From Chloroflexota bacterium (GTDB taxonomy: Bacteria; Chloroflexota; Limnocylindria; Limnocylindrales; CSP1-4): a stretch of 25,442 nucleotides of DNA. The notes below the pieces were generated by a model that saw nothing but the letters and a program-made list of their open reading frames with translations, was not told the origin of the DNA and did not search any database. A program made the position numbers and the translations under genes. The DNA is taken from NCBI GenBank assembly GCA_025935655.1, contig JAICUV010000015.1, forward strand, positions 1 through 25,442, written 5' to 3'. Position 1 is the first letter of the stretch. The number at the start of each line of letters is the position of its first letter. This document shows positions 13,629-21,035 of this stretch, piece by piece.

Positions 13629-15139
13629 GCGTGCTGTCCCGGATTCCGCTGCACCCCGTGCTGTTCGCCGCGTATGCCGTGCTGTTCCTGTACGCGGCGA
13701 ACCTGGCCCTGGTGCTTCCGGTCGACGTCGCGGCGCCGCTCGGCCGGAGCGTGCTCGGCGCAACCGTGGCGTGGGCGGTGCTGACCATCCTGTTCCGGGA
13801 TCCGCGACGCGCCGCGGTCGTCGCCACGGCCGGCGTCGCCGCGTTCTTCGCGTACGGGCACCTGGCGCCCGGGCTCGCGGGCCAGGGTCTCGACGATCGC
13901 GCGCAGCTGGTCGCGTGGGGCATCGTCGTCCTCGCCGCGCTCGCCTACGCGATCCGGGCGAAGGGCTCCCTGCCCACCGTGACGGCCGGCCTCAACGTGG
14001 CGGCGATCGTGCTGCTCGTGTTCACCGCGTCGTCGATCATCCCCTACGAGCTCAACCGCGCCGGCCGGTCGCCCGTCACGCTCGCGCCGCCCGCGCTCGC
14101 GCACTCCACGACGGGCACGAAGCGGGACATCTACTTCCTGATCTTCGACCGCTATGGCTCGGCCGAGGCGCTCGAGCGGCGATTCGGGATCACCGACAAC
14201 GACATGTACGACTGGCTGCGCGCCAAGGGATTCCAGGTCCCCGCGCACAGCCACGCGAACTACCGGGCGACGGACTTCTCGCTCACGGCGACGCTCAACA
14301 TGCGCTTCCTGGACGAGCTGACGACCTCCGTCGGCAAGGTGTCGGGCGACCGGACGCCCGCCCAGGAGCTCCTCCGGCACAACGCGGTCGGCCAGTTCCT
14401 CAAGGGCGAGGGATACCGCTACTACCAGCTCGGGACCTGGTTCGAGCCCACCCGCAACGTCCCGATCGCGGACGAGAACCTCGTGCTCGGGGAGACCAGC
14501 GAGTTCGAGAACGTGCTGGCCGGCACCACGATCCTGCCGGCGATCGACCGGGTCCAGGGCAAGACGACCCCGGAACTCAGCTTCCGGGACCTCCATCGCG
14601 AGGGGACCCTGTTCGAGCTGCGCCAGCTGCGGCGCATCTCGACCGCCCCGGGGCCCAAGTTCGTGTTCGCGCACATCCTGCTGCCGCACGACCCGTACGT
14701 GTTCCGCGCCGACGGCACGCCGCTCCCGGAGGCGGAGGCGAAGGCGACGCCCGAGGTCCAGCTGTACCGCAACCACCTCTCGTTCGCGAACTCGCAGATC
14801 AAGGACATCGTCGGCTACCTGCTGTCGGGGCCCGAAGCGACGCGCCCGATCGTGATCATCGAGGGTGACGAGGGGCCGCTCGCGTGCCAGAGCGTCGACT
14901 GCGTGCAGACGAACGCCAACTACCTGCGCATCCGGCTGGGCAACCTGCTCGCGATGTACCTGCCGGGTGTTCAGACGCGGCTGCCCGAGACCTTCAGCTC
15001 GGTGAACACGTTCCGCACCGTGTTCCGCGAGTACTTCGGCGCCGACCTCCCCGCGCTGCCCGACCGCAGCTTCACGTGGCCGGACAACGACCACATCTAC
15101 GAGTTCGAGGACATCACCGACAAGCTCATCGACCCCTGA
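13625..15139 (+). CDS. Membrane-anchored sulfatase/alkaline-phosphatase-fold protein
   Basis: A 504-residue protein. About five transmembrane segments occupy the first 140 residues, for example FAAYAVLFLYAANLALVLP, SVLGATVAWAVLTILF and LNVAAIVLLVFTASSII. An external domain of about 360 residues follows. That domain resembles the sulfatase/alkaline-phosphatase fold: IYFLIFDRYGSAEAL where family members have the first metal-binding Asp, FAHILLPHDPYVF (the PHxPY element), and IIEGDEGP where active sulfatases usually have D-H-G. The usual Cys/Ser nucleophile signature (CxPxR) is not seen, so sulfatase activity is doubtful. The layout resembles lipoteichoic-acid synthase-like or phosphoethanolamine-transferase-like enzymes, but the match is loose. 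The ATG at 13625 was preferred over an in-frame GTG at 13613, which adds four residues. It converges with the DUF2652-like gene, nine bases apart. Confidence 0.75.
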   Translation: MSVLSRIPLHPVLFAAYAVLFLYAANLALVLPVDVAAPLGRSVLGATVAWAVLTILFRDPRRAAVVATAGVAAFFAYGHLAPGLAGQGLDDRAQLVAWGIVVLAALAYAIRAKGSLPTVTAGLNVAAIVLLVFTASSIIPYELNRAGRSPVTLAPPALAHSTTGTKRDIYFLIFDRYGSAEALERRFGITDNDMYDWLRAKGFQVPAHSHANYRATDFSLTATLNMRFLDELTTSVGKVSGDRTPAQELLRHNAVGQFLKGEGYRYYQLGTWFEPTRNVPIADENLVLGETSEFENVLAGTTILPAIDRVQGKTTPELSFRDLHREGTLFELRQLRRISTAPGPKFVFAHILLPHDPYVFRADGTPLPEAEAKATPEVQLYRNHLSFANSQIKDIVGYLLSGPEATRPIVIIEGDEGPLACQSVDCVQTNANYLRIRLGNLLAMYLPGVQTRLPETFSSVNTFRTVFREYFGADLPALPDRSFTWPDNDHIYEFEDITDKLIDP

Positions 15140-15148
15140 GGCCGCCGC

Positions 15149-15700
15149 CTACCCGAGCACCAGCACCCGGCCCCCGATCGTCCCGGCATCCGCGTACGTC
15201 TCCCCGTGCGCCCTCCCCAGGTCCGGCAGCCCCAGGGCGGAGGCCGCAGGCTCCGTGAGGAAGAGGTAGGGCCGGTAGCCGATCTCGTCGCGGATCGTGT
15301 TCTTGAGCAGCCGGTGAGCGACCGTCACGGCGGGGCCGAGCAGGTCGGTGCTGGCCCCGACCGATTGGCGCACGGTGGGGCCCCGATGGACGATGAACTT
15401 GAGGTCGAGGTCCGCCACGGCCGGGCAGGCGGTGCAGACGTGATCCCGAGAGGGGATCGCCCGCGCGTCGCCTTCGAGCTTGACGAGGGCGAAGGCCGGT
15501 CCGACGCCCACGATGACGGAGTCGAGCAGCGCCGCGAGCACCGGATACGCCGCCGGGACCCCGGCGCTGAAGTCGATGCCGTGGTCCCGCTCGACCCCGG
15601 CCAGGAAGCCGGTGTAGCCGGAGATGTCTGCGAGCAGCAGGTATCGCTCGGCGGCCGCCGGATCCGCCGCGGGCGGGTCGGTTCGTCTCGCGTCGTCCAT
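15149..15700 (-). CDS. DUF2652/adenylate-cyclase-like domain protein with internal deletion
   Basis: A 183-residue protein. ADISGYTGFL (about residues 24-33) and KLEGDA (74-79) are the paired motifs of the nucleotide-cyclase-like DUF2652 family. C89 and C92 (CTAC), DLKFIVHRG and GPAVTVAHRLLKN follow. In proteins of this family, as I recall them, about 40 residues lie between the GDA motif and the Cys pair; here only about nine do. The two sides join in frame, so this looks like an in-frame deletion. Whether the shortened protein folds or has cyclase activity is unknown. The ATG at 15700 has GGGAG just upstream. It follows msrA by 29 bp on the same strand and is likely cotranscribed with it. 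Its last bases lie nine from the stop of the converging gene. Confidence 0.68.
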   Translation of the reverse strand: MDDARRTDPPAADPAAAERYLLLADISGYTGFLAGVERDHGIDFSAGVPAAYPVLAALLDSVIVGVGPAFALVKLEGDARAIPSRDHVCTACPAVADLDLKFIVHRGPTVRQSVGASTDLLGPAVTVAHRLLKNTIRDEIGYRPYLFLTEPAASALGLPDLGRAHGETYADAGTIGGRVLVLG

Positions 15701-15729
15701 GCGCTCCCGTGCCCGTCCTGCTCCCGACG

Positions 15730-16395
15730 TCAGTCGACGTACTGGAGCGGCCGCTCGACGAAGTCGTCCGGCAGCGTCACGCCGGTCCGATGGTTCGGAC
15801 AATAGCCGTTGGGGACCTTCGAGAGGTACTGCTGGTGGTATTCCTCGGCGAAGTAGAACGCCGGGGCCTCGCGGATCTCGGTCGTGATCTCGCCGTAGCC
15901 GGCCTTGGTCAGCGACGCTTGGTACATGTCGCGCGACGCCAGCGCGGCGGCCAGCTGGGCCTTGCCATGGGCGAAGATCGCCGACCGGTACTGCGTGCCG
16001 ACGTCGTTGCCCTGGCGGTAGCCCTGGGTCGGGTCGTGATCCTCCCAGAACAGCTGGAGCAGGCGCTCGTAGGACACGACCGCCGGGTCGAACACGACCC
16101 GGACCGTCTCGGCGTGCCCGGTGTCCCCGCTGCAGGCCTCCTGGTATGTGGCATTGGGCGTCGTGCCGCCCTGGTACCCGACGGCCGTCACCCACACGCC
16201 CGGGATGGACCAGAACACCTTCTCGGCGCCCCAGAAGCAGCCCATCGCGAAGTCGGCGATCTCGGTGCCCTCGGGGTACGGCCCGGTGATCGGGCGGCCG
16301 TTGACGTGGTGGGCGCCGCCGGCGAAGACGGGCGTGTCACGGCCGGGGAGCGCGGCGGCGGCATCGGGCATGGACGGCTTGCGGAACAGGAACAT
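15730..16395 (-). CDS. msrA: Peptide methionine sulfoxide reductase MsrA
   Basis: A 221-residue MsrA, which reduces the S-epimer of methionine sulfoxide in proteins using thioredoxin. The active-site motif is G52-C53-F54-W55-G in FAMGCFWGAEKVF. Substrate-binding residues follow in VGYQGG, with YQEACSGDTGHAE and FWEDHDPTQ downstream. C199 in NGYCPNHR is a plausible resolving cysteine. Length and order match the class with an N-terminal extension of about 45 residues. No MsrB domain is fused or adjacent. The ATG at 16395 has GGAGG about ten bases upstream on the minus strand. Upstream, TAGACT (16428-16423) is a likely -10, giving a short leader. It is followed by the DUF2652-like gene 29 bp downstream, in an apparent two-gene unit. 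Confidence 0.95.
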   Translation of the reverse strand: MFLFRKPSMPDAAAALPGRDTPVFAGGAHHVNGRPITGPYPEGTEIADFAMGCFWGAEKVFWSIPGVWVTAVGYQGGTTPNATYQEACSGDTGHAETVRVVFDPAVVSYERLLQLFWEDHDPTQGYRQGNDVGTQYRSAIFAHGKAQLAAALASRDMYQASLTKAGYGEITTEIREAPAFYFAEEYHQQYLSKVPNGYCPNHRTGVTLPDDFVERPLQYVD

Positions 16396-16422
16396 GGGAA
16401 CAGGGACCTCCGTGTGTACAGC

Positions 16423-16428
16423 AGTCTA
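16423..16428 (-). promoter_or_regulatory. -10 hexamer TAGACT upstream of msrA
   Basis: TAGACT read on the minus strand lies 27 bases before the msrA ATG, and a GGAGG Shine-Dalgarno lies between them. This is a leadered use of the same hexamer seen at 5320 and 21024. It separates msrA from the lemA operon. Confidence 0.5.
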
Positions 16429-16458
16429 GCCGTGGCGGGTGACGCGCCCGTGACGCCC

Positions 16459-17034
16459 TCAGGCGGTTCGGATGTCCACGGCGGGTCGCTCGCGCTCGGC
16501 GCCGTCGGCGGCGAAGAACGGTTCCGGCGTCCAGCCGAAGATGCCCGCCAGCACGTTCGTCGGGACCTGCGCGATCCGCGTGTTGTACCGGAACACCTGG
16601 TCGTTGTAGAGCTCGCGCCGGTCCGCGATCACGTCCTCGAGGCGGGCGATCTCCGCCTGGAGCGCAGCGACGTTGGCGCCCGACCGCACCTCCGGGTAGC
16701 GCTCCACGACCGCGAACAGGCTGCGCACGGCGGCGCTCGTCTGGTCGCTCACCGCGGCCTGGCGCGGGATCGGGTCCTCGGCGGCGTACGCGGCGCGGGC
16801 CCGGGTGACCTCCTCGAGCACGTCCTGCTCAAACGCCATCACGCCCCGGACCGCCTCGACGAGGTTCGGCAGCTGGTCGTGGCGCTGCTTGAGCGCGACG
16901 TCGACGTTCGCCCACGCCTTGCGGATCCGGTTGCGGAGCGCCACGACCGCGTTGTAGGTCGTCACGACGACGAACCCCACGATCACGACGACGAGGACGA
17001 TCGCGAACAGGGCAGCGCCGGTGGAGGGGCTCAT
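16459..17034 (-). CDS. lemA: LemA family membrane protein
   Basis: A 191-residue LemA. An N-terminal transmembrane segment (about residues 5-28) is followed by the conserved YNAVVALRNRIRKAWANVDV stretch and KQRHDQLPNLVEAVRGVM. The rest is a predicted helical bundle containing DVIADRRELYNDQVFRYNTRI and IFGW, close to the family's C-terminal FGF/FGW element. LemA proteins are membrane-anchored and face the outside in many bacteria; a role in envelope stress or membrane maintenance is often proposed, but the exact function is unknown. The ATG at 17034 was chosen because the longer open frame upstream is low quality and overlaps the GIDE gene. It is the last gene of the four-gene operon, 40 bp after the GIDE gene. 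Confidence 0.88.
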   Translation of the reverse strand: MSPSTGAALFAIVLVVVIVGFVVVTTYNAVVALRNRIRKAWANVDVALKQRHDQLPNLVEAVRGVMAFEQDVLEEVTRARAAYAAEDPIPRQAAVSDQTSAAVRSLFAVVERYPEVRSGANVAALQAEIARLEDVIADRRELYNDQVFRYNTRIAQVPTNVLAGIFGWTPEPFFAADGAERERPAVDIRTA

Positions 17035-17074
17035 GACCGCGCCATGATCCGCGAACGGCGACCCGGCCGCTGCG

Positions 17075-18124
17075 TCATCGCGCGGCGAGGACGACGGCGC
17101 CCACGACGGCGGAGCCGATCGCGAGCAGGGCGCCAAGGAGCCCCAGCAGGAAGCGATTCTCCTCGCGCGCCACGACCTCCCCGGGCGCCCCGGTCGCGAT
17201 GAGCAGCGGCGACCCCTCGGCGGCCGCGATGACCAGCTCGTCCGGCCCCAGGTCCCAGGTGCGCGCGATCGTCGCCGCCTCGTCCGGCGTCGCGAGCACC
17301 GGCACCGTGGCGCCCGCGTCCAGCTCGGGCCGGCGGACCGGCTTGCCGATCCCGAACCCCGGGATCGCCGCGTTGCCCCACGCCTCCTCGGGCGTCGTCA
17401 GGATGCCGGCCTCGCGCGCCTCGGCGATGTTCATCGCCACCTCCGGATCGTCCAGCCCCGCCAGCGGATCCCCGTACCGATCGAGGAGGTCGGCGCCATC
17501 AGGGTCGGCGAGCTGCCCGAACGGCACGGCCGTCCCCACGACGGTGATCACGTCGCCCACCTCGAGGCGCGCCTCCGTGTAGTGGCGGGCGCCGTCCCAC
17601 CCGGCGACGACCGTCTCGTCGGGCTCGGGCGTGTGGACGGTCAGCAGCTCCGCGATCGCCGCCTCGCGGTCGCCGGCGACCCGGGGATCGGGCGACGACC
17701 GGGTCCCCATCGAGACGCTCGCGGGCCGCTCGCCGAGCGCGGAGTCCTCGTCGTCCAGGCGCCGCGGGGCGTCGATCCGCGCGCCCCGGGGGAAGACCCG
17801 GATCGCGCCCGTGGCGTCGCGCAGGCGGAACCCGACGCCACGCTCGTCCTCGAACAGGGTGCGGTCGTCGCGGCCGGCGGTGACCCTCGACCGGTACCAC
17901 ACGCATTCCCGGTCCTGGAGCGGGCTCCTGATCGTGACCTCGGCGGGCTCGATCGCGCCGCTGACCCGGACCTCGCCCGCGGCGAGCGAGGCGACCCGCG
18001 ACGTCGAGGTATCGCCGACGCGCACGGCCGAGCGGTAGCTGCCGAAGCCGCGGACGAGCAGCAGCACCCCGCCGCCGATCCCCAGCGCCGAGAGCGCGAG
18101 CAGGAGGGACGCCGCGTCGGTCAC
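17075..18124 (-). CDS. GIDE-domain membrane protein (E3-ligase-like fold, no RING)
   Basis: A 349-residue protein. It has an N-terminal membrane segment (about 6-25) and a C-terminal one (about 323-346). Between them is a GIDE-type domain (family of the eukaryotic mitochondrial MUL1/GIDE ligase region): VRVSGAIEPAEVTIRSPLQD, DRECVWYRSRV, a basic FPRGARID segment and DETVVAGWDGARHYTEARL with EVGDVITVVGT. No cysteine/histidine RING finger is present, so it is not a ubiquitin ligase in the eukaryotic sense. In bacteria these occur next to lemA, as here. Function is unknown, but envelope stress is the usual inference. The GTG start at 18124 lies 10 bp from the end of pspC, and lemA follows 40 bp later, so cotranscription is likely. 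Confidence 0.78.
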   Translation of the reverse strand: MTDAASLLLALSALGIGGGVLLLVRGFGSYRSAVRVGDTSTSRVASLAAGEVRVSGAIEPAEVTIRSPLQDRECVWYRSRVTAGRDDRTLFEDERGVGFRLRDATGAIRVFPRGARIDAPRRLDDEDSALGERPASVSMGTRSSPDPRVAGDREAAIAELLTVHTPEPDETVVAGWDGARHYTEARLEVGDVITVVGTAVPFGQLADPDGADLLDRYGDPLAGLDDPEVAMNIAEAREAGILTTPEEAWGNAAIPGFGIGKPVRRPELDAGATVPVLATPDEAATIARTWDLGPDELVIAAAEGSPLLIATGAPGEVVAREENRFLLGLLGALLAIGSAVVGAVVLAAR

Positions 18125-18134
18125 CGCCGGGTGG

Positions 18135-18668
18135 TCACCCGGGTGGCCGGCTGCGTCGCGCGACCGCGACGATGATCCCGATGCCGCCGAGCATCAGCAT
18201 CACCGGCCACAGCAGCGACCAGTCGATGTGGATGAAGCGGTCGATGAGGAACCATGCACCGAGGGCGATGAGGATCACGCCCGCGATGATCCCCCCGTTA
18301 CCGCCCGCGACGGATTCGGGCGACCAGCCGCCCTCGGGCGGCTGCCAGCCGCCGGGTTGCGGACCCGGCTGACCCGCATCCGGCGGACCCCAGCCCGGTC
18401 CTGCGCCGGGCTGACCGCCCTGGCCCGACCAGCCCGTGGCCGTCCCACCGCCGGTTCGCGCCGCCGGCGGCGCCCAGCCTGCAGGCGCGAGCGGGACGAC
18501 GAACAGCAGGAGGACGTAGATCAGGAGGAACACGCCGCTCGTGAAGATCGCGAGCAGCACCCACGCGATCCGCACGATCGTCGGGTCGATGCCCATCCAG
18601 ACTCCGATCCCGGCCGCGAGCCCGCCGATGACCTTGTCGGTCGGATGTCGATAGAGGCGTCCGTTCAT
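18135..18668 (-). CDS. PspC-domain membrane protein
   Basis: A 177-residue protein. The N-terminal PspC domain (about residues 1-62) shows RLYRHPTDKVIGGLAAGIGV and a single strongly hydrophobic segment at about 34-57. A Gly/Pro/Gln-rich low-complexity linker of about 60 residues follows. Two more membrane segments lie at the C-terminus (GGIIAGVILIALGAWFLID and LLWPVMLMLGGIGIIV), a DUF5668-like hairpin. PspC family proteins help control phage-shock or envelope-stress responses. The ATG at 18668 overlaps the stop of the previous gene as ATGA, so the two are translationally coupled. The low-complexity linker is unusual in length but common in high-GC bacteria. The precise role is inferred. Confidence 0.88.
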   Translation of the reverse strand: MNGRLYRHPTDKVIGGLAAGIGVWMGIDPTIVRIAWVLLAIFTSGVFLLIYVLLLFVVPLAPAGWAPPAARTGGGTATGWSGQGGQPGAGPGWGPPDAGQPGPQPGGWQPPEGGWSPESVAGGNGGIIAGVILIALGAWFLIDRFIHIDWSLLWPVMLMLGGIGIIVAVARRSRPPG

Positions 18669-19657
18669 TCGCAGCCTCCGTCCGGGTTGAGCGTGATGCT
18701 GCCCAGGTTGGCCGTCGTGGACAGCTCGATCTGGAACTGGGCCAGCCCGTAGGCCGGGGTGGACCACGTCGAGCCGTCCTGCACCAGGCCAGCCTCCGCG
18801 AAGTTGTTGGAGCCGAGCGGATTGTCACCGGCATGGAAGCGCAGGTCCACGCCCGGCGGCGTGCACACCTCGATCGATCCCGCGTTCGCCGTGAGGCTGC
18901 CGGTCATCCGGGCCGCCGGCAGGATGACGGAGAGGGAGCCCGCGTTCACCGACCCGTCGATCGACTGTGCGCTCGTCGCCGCGCCGAGGTCCAGGAACGC
19001 GCTGCCGGCGTTGACGTCGGTGCTGACACGGTCGAGGGTCATCGCCTCGAAGGTGGCGTGGGCCGAACCCGCGTTCACCGTCAGGTCGAACGAGGTGCGA
19101 GGAGCCTGCGGGAGCGTCACGTCCCACGCGACCCCGGCGGCGGACGAGATGCCGAACCGCGGGCTCTGCGAGGCAGGTTCCACCTCGAGCCGGTCGGAGG
19201 CAGTGGCGATGACCGGCGGCCGGCCGTCGTGGGAGGTCCCCGCCACGTTCCAGGCGGATCCGGCGGCGCTCGCCAGGTTCACGGAGCCGCAGTCCAGCTT
19301 CACCGTCACTCGTGCCTCGGCGCCGAGCGTGCCGCGCTGCTCCGCGAACGGCGTCCCGTCGTTGCCCGGCCCGACGCCGCATGCCGTGAATCCGTTCCCG
19401 AACCCCTCGACGCCGGTCGCCAGGAGCCCGCCGGCCATGAGCCCCGCGGACACCGCGACGACGAGCCCGCCGACCGCGGCCGCCTGCGTCCGGGCCAGCA
19501 CCAGGCCGAGCCCGATGCCGATGAGGATGAGCGGCCAGAGCTGCCACGCCTCGGCGACGACCGCCGCGTCGAGGACCCCGGCCCGCACGGCGAGCGGGAC
19601 GAGTCCCATCACGATGAAGAAGACGCCCCAGCCCAGCAGGCTGCGGTTGACGTGCAT
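18665..19657 (-). CDS. LiaF/toast-rack-like membrane protein
   Basis: A 330-residue protein. Four hydrophobic segments lie in the first 85 residues (for example LLGWGVFFIVMGLVPLAVRA and LWPLILIGIGLGLVLA), like LiaF and DUF5668 proteins. The C-terminal half is beta-rich with a repeated NAGSA/NAGSL/NAGSI motif (VNAGSAHATF, VNAGSAFLDL, VNAGSLSVIL, ANAGSIEVCT) spaced about 20-23 residues apart, consistent with a toast-rack or DUF4097-like beta-solenoid outside the membrane. LiaF-type proteins regulate cell-envelope stress sensing in Firmicutes. The ATG at 19657 has AGGAGGGA a few bases upstream. It begins the operon with pspC, GIDE and lemA. It is divergent from yggT, with 182 bp between. Confidence 0.8.
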   Translation of the reverse strand: MHVNRSLLGWGVFFIVMGLVPLAVRAGVLDAAVVAEAWQLWPLILIGIGLGLVLARTQAAAVGGLVVAVSAGLMAGGLLATGVEGFGNGFTACGVGPGNDGTPFAEQRGTLGAEARVTVKLDCGSVNLASAAGSAWNVAGTSHDGRPPVIATASDRLEVEPASQSPRFGISSAAGVAWDVTLPQAPRTSFDLTVNAGSAHATFEAMTLDRVSTDVNAGSAFLDLGAATSAQSIDGSVNAGSLSVILPAARMTGSLTANAGSIEVCTPPGVDLRFHAGDNPLGSNNFAEAGLVQDGSTWSTPAYGLAQFQIELSTTANLGSITLNPDGGCE

Positions 19658-19839
19658 CGATGTCCCTCCTGGTCGCGTGCGCGACCGAGCCCATTGTGAC
19701 CCGCGAAGTCATCGCCGTGACCGGAGGGACGTCACGTTCCCGACACGCCGAGCGGCCCCCATGGGGCGCGCGCGTGCCCTGCCCCCGACGACGATCGCGA
19801 TCTCGCTGGGCACGACCCGGCGGAAGGGAGGAACCTGCA
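19658..19839. other. 182-bp divergent regulatory region between the LiaF-like operon and yggT
   Basis: No gene is apparent. A perfect 6-bp inverted repeat CGTGAC - 9 nt - GTCACG spans 19716-19736 and could be an operator. Shine-Dalgarno motifs for both divergent genes are at its edges (AGGAGGGA near 19665, GGGAGGAAC at 19826-19834). No clear -10 is seen. Confidence 0.4.
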
Positions 19840-20253
19840 ATGACCTACGGAGATCCCATCGTGGAGCGCACGGTCGAGCGGACCGTGGACCGCCCCGTCG
19901 TCCGCGAGGTCGTCCGCGAGCCCGTCGTGGCCGCGACCTCGCCCGTCGACACCATCCGCCGCCTCGTCTGGCTCGCGTTCGGCGTGCTCCAGGCCCTCAT
20001 CGTCATCCGAGTCGTCCTGCTCCTGCTCGGCGCGAACATGGGCAACGACGTCGTCTCGTTCGTGATCGCGGTCACGGACCCGTTCGTGGAGCCGTTCCGC
20101 GGCATGTTCCGCCTCGACGAGGTGAGCGGCGCCTCCGGGTCGGTGCTCGACGTGGCGGCGCTCGTCGCGCTGCTCGCGTGGACGCTCGTGGAGGCGCTCG
20201 TGCTCGGGCTCGTGAGCCTCGCGGACCGGCGCCGGACGACCCCGGTCGCCTGA
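19840..20253 (+). CDS. YggT-family membrane protein
   Basis: A 137-residue protein. A charged N-terminal tail rich in VER/VRE repeats (about residues 1-30) precedes two hydrophobic segments (about residues 43-62 and 106-126) with NDVVSFVIAVTDPFVEPFRGMF between them. The last piece matches the YggT family TDP-x(3)P-x-R signature. YggT proteins are small membrane proteins often near division or pyrroline-carboxylate reductase genes; their function is poorly defined. The ATG at 19840 has GGGAGGAAC seven bases upstream, a strong Shine-Dalgarno. The charged, repetitive N-terminal extension is longer than in the typical family member. Confidence 0.85.
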   Translation: MTYGDPIVERTVERTVDRPVVREVVREPVVAATSPVDTIRRLVWLAFGVLQALIVIRVVLLLLGANMGNDVVSFVIAVTDPFVEPFRGMFRLDEVSGASGSVLDVAALVALLAWTLVEALVLGLVSLADRRRTTPVA

Positions 20254-20262
20254 CGGGCACGC

Positions 20263-20268
20263 TAGCCT
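20263..20268 (+). promoter_or_regulatory. -10 hexamer TAGCCT upstream of the HAD phosphatase gene
   Basis: TAGCCT follows the yggT stop closely and lies about 50 bases before the HAD ATG, which has its own Shine-Dalgarno GGAGG (20309-20313). This would give a leadered transcript. Confidence 0.4.
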
Positions 20269-20318
20269 CCTCCGGTGCACCCGGCCGCGCCCGAGCGGCC
20301 GGGGCCGGTGGAGGTCCC

Positions 20319-20978
20319 ATGCGCCAGGTCGATGGCGTCCTGTTCGATCTCGATGGCGTCCTGACGGACAGCGAGCCGTGGTGGAACGAGGTCCGTGTCG
20401 CCTTCGCGCGCGCGCACGGGCGCGCCTGGACGCATGAGGACCAGGCCGCCGTCATGGGCGGCAACTCCGCCGAATGGGCATCCACGATGCGCGGGCGACT
20501 CGGCCTCGAGGAGCTCACGGAAGGGGAGATCCAGCAGGCGATCGTCGACGGCGTCGTCGAGTTGTATCGAACGCGACCCTCGCCCGTGATCGCCGGTGCC
20601 CCCGAGGCCGTCCGGCGGATCGCGGCGGCGCATCCCGTGGCGCTCGCGTCGTCCTCGCATCCGGCCGTGATCGCGGCGGCGCTCGACGCGCTGGGCCTCG
20701 AGGGCGTCTTCGGCGCCGTCGTCTCATCGGACGAGGTCGCCCGCGGCAAGCCGGCCCCGGACGTCTACCTCCGCGCCGCCTCCCTGCTCGGCGTGCCGGG
20801 CGACCGCTGCCTGGTCGTCGAGGACTCGCTCAACGGCGTCCGCGCGGGCAAGGCCGCGGGCGCGTTCGTCGTGCTCGTGCCGAACCCGAGCGTCCCACCG
20901 GTCGGCGATGCGCGCGCCCTGGCGGACCTCGTGCTCGAACGGCTCGACCTCCTGGAACCGCGGCGGCTCACCGCCTGA
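20319..20978 (+). CDS. HAD-superfamily phosphatase/phosphoglucomutase (subfamily IA)
   Basis: A 219-residue haloacid dehalogenase-like hydrolase. Motif I is FDLDGVLTDSE (nucleophile D10, general acid D12). Motif II Ser is in ALASSSHP, motif III Lys is K144 in RGKPAPDVY, and motif IV is VVEDSLNGV with the metal-binding acidic pair. The cap domain (about residues 15-85) is the alpha-helical type of subfamily IA. Close relatives are beta-phosphoglucomutases and sugar-phosphate phosphatases; the substrate cannot be fixed from sequence. The ATG has GGAGG five bases upstream. The plsC-like gene follows in the same direction with its own promoter, so it is probably a separate unit. Confidence 0.9.
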   Translation: MRQVDGVLFDLDGVLTDSEPWWNEVRVAFARAHGRAWTHEDQAAVMGGNSAEWASTMRGRLGLEELTEGEIQQAIVDGVVELYRTRPSPVIAGAPEAVRRIAAAHPVALASSSHPAVIAAALDALGLEGVFGAVVSSDEVARGKPAPDVYLRAASLLGVPGDRCLVVEDSLNGVRAGKAAGAFVVLVPNPSVPPVGDARALADLVLERLDLLEPRRLTA

Positions 20979-21023
20979 AGCGCGGCCGTGCCGATCAGCG
21001 CTCGCCGGAGCCTCGCGCGCGCC

Positions 21024-21029
21024 TAGACT
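21024..21029 (+). promoter_or_regulatory. -10 hexamer TAGACT, probable leaderless start for the acyltransferase gene
   Basis: TAGACT ends six bases before the GTG at 21036, and no Shine-Dalgarno is present. Confidence 0.5.
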
Positions 21030-21035
21030 GCATGC

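Noticed and set aside
11947..13923. 658-codon open frame on the minus strand
   Set aside because: Only its last 118 codons (the VOC protein) are coding; the rest is an out-of-frame read of the adenosine deaminase gene and the divergent intergenic region.
20275..20361. GTG-started short frame right after the TAGCCT box before the HAD gene
   Set aside because: It runs out of frame into the HAD gene, has no motif or Shine-Dalgarno and is adequately explained by chance; the HAD gene has its own GGAGG.
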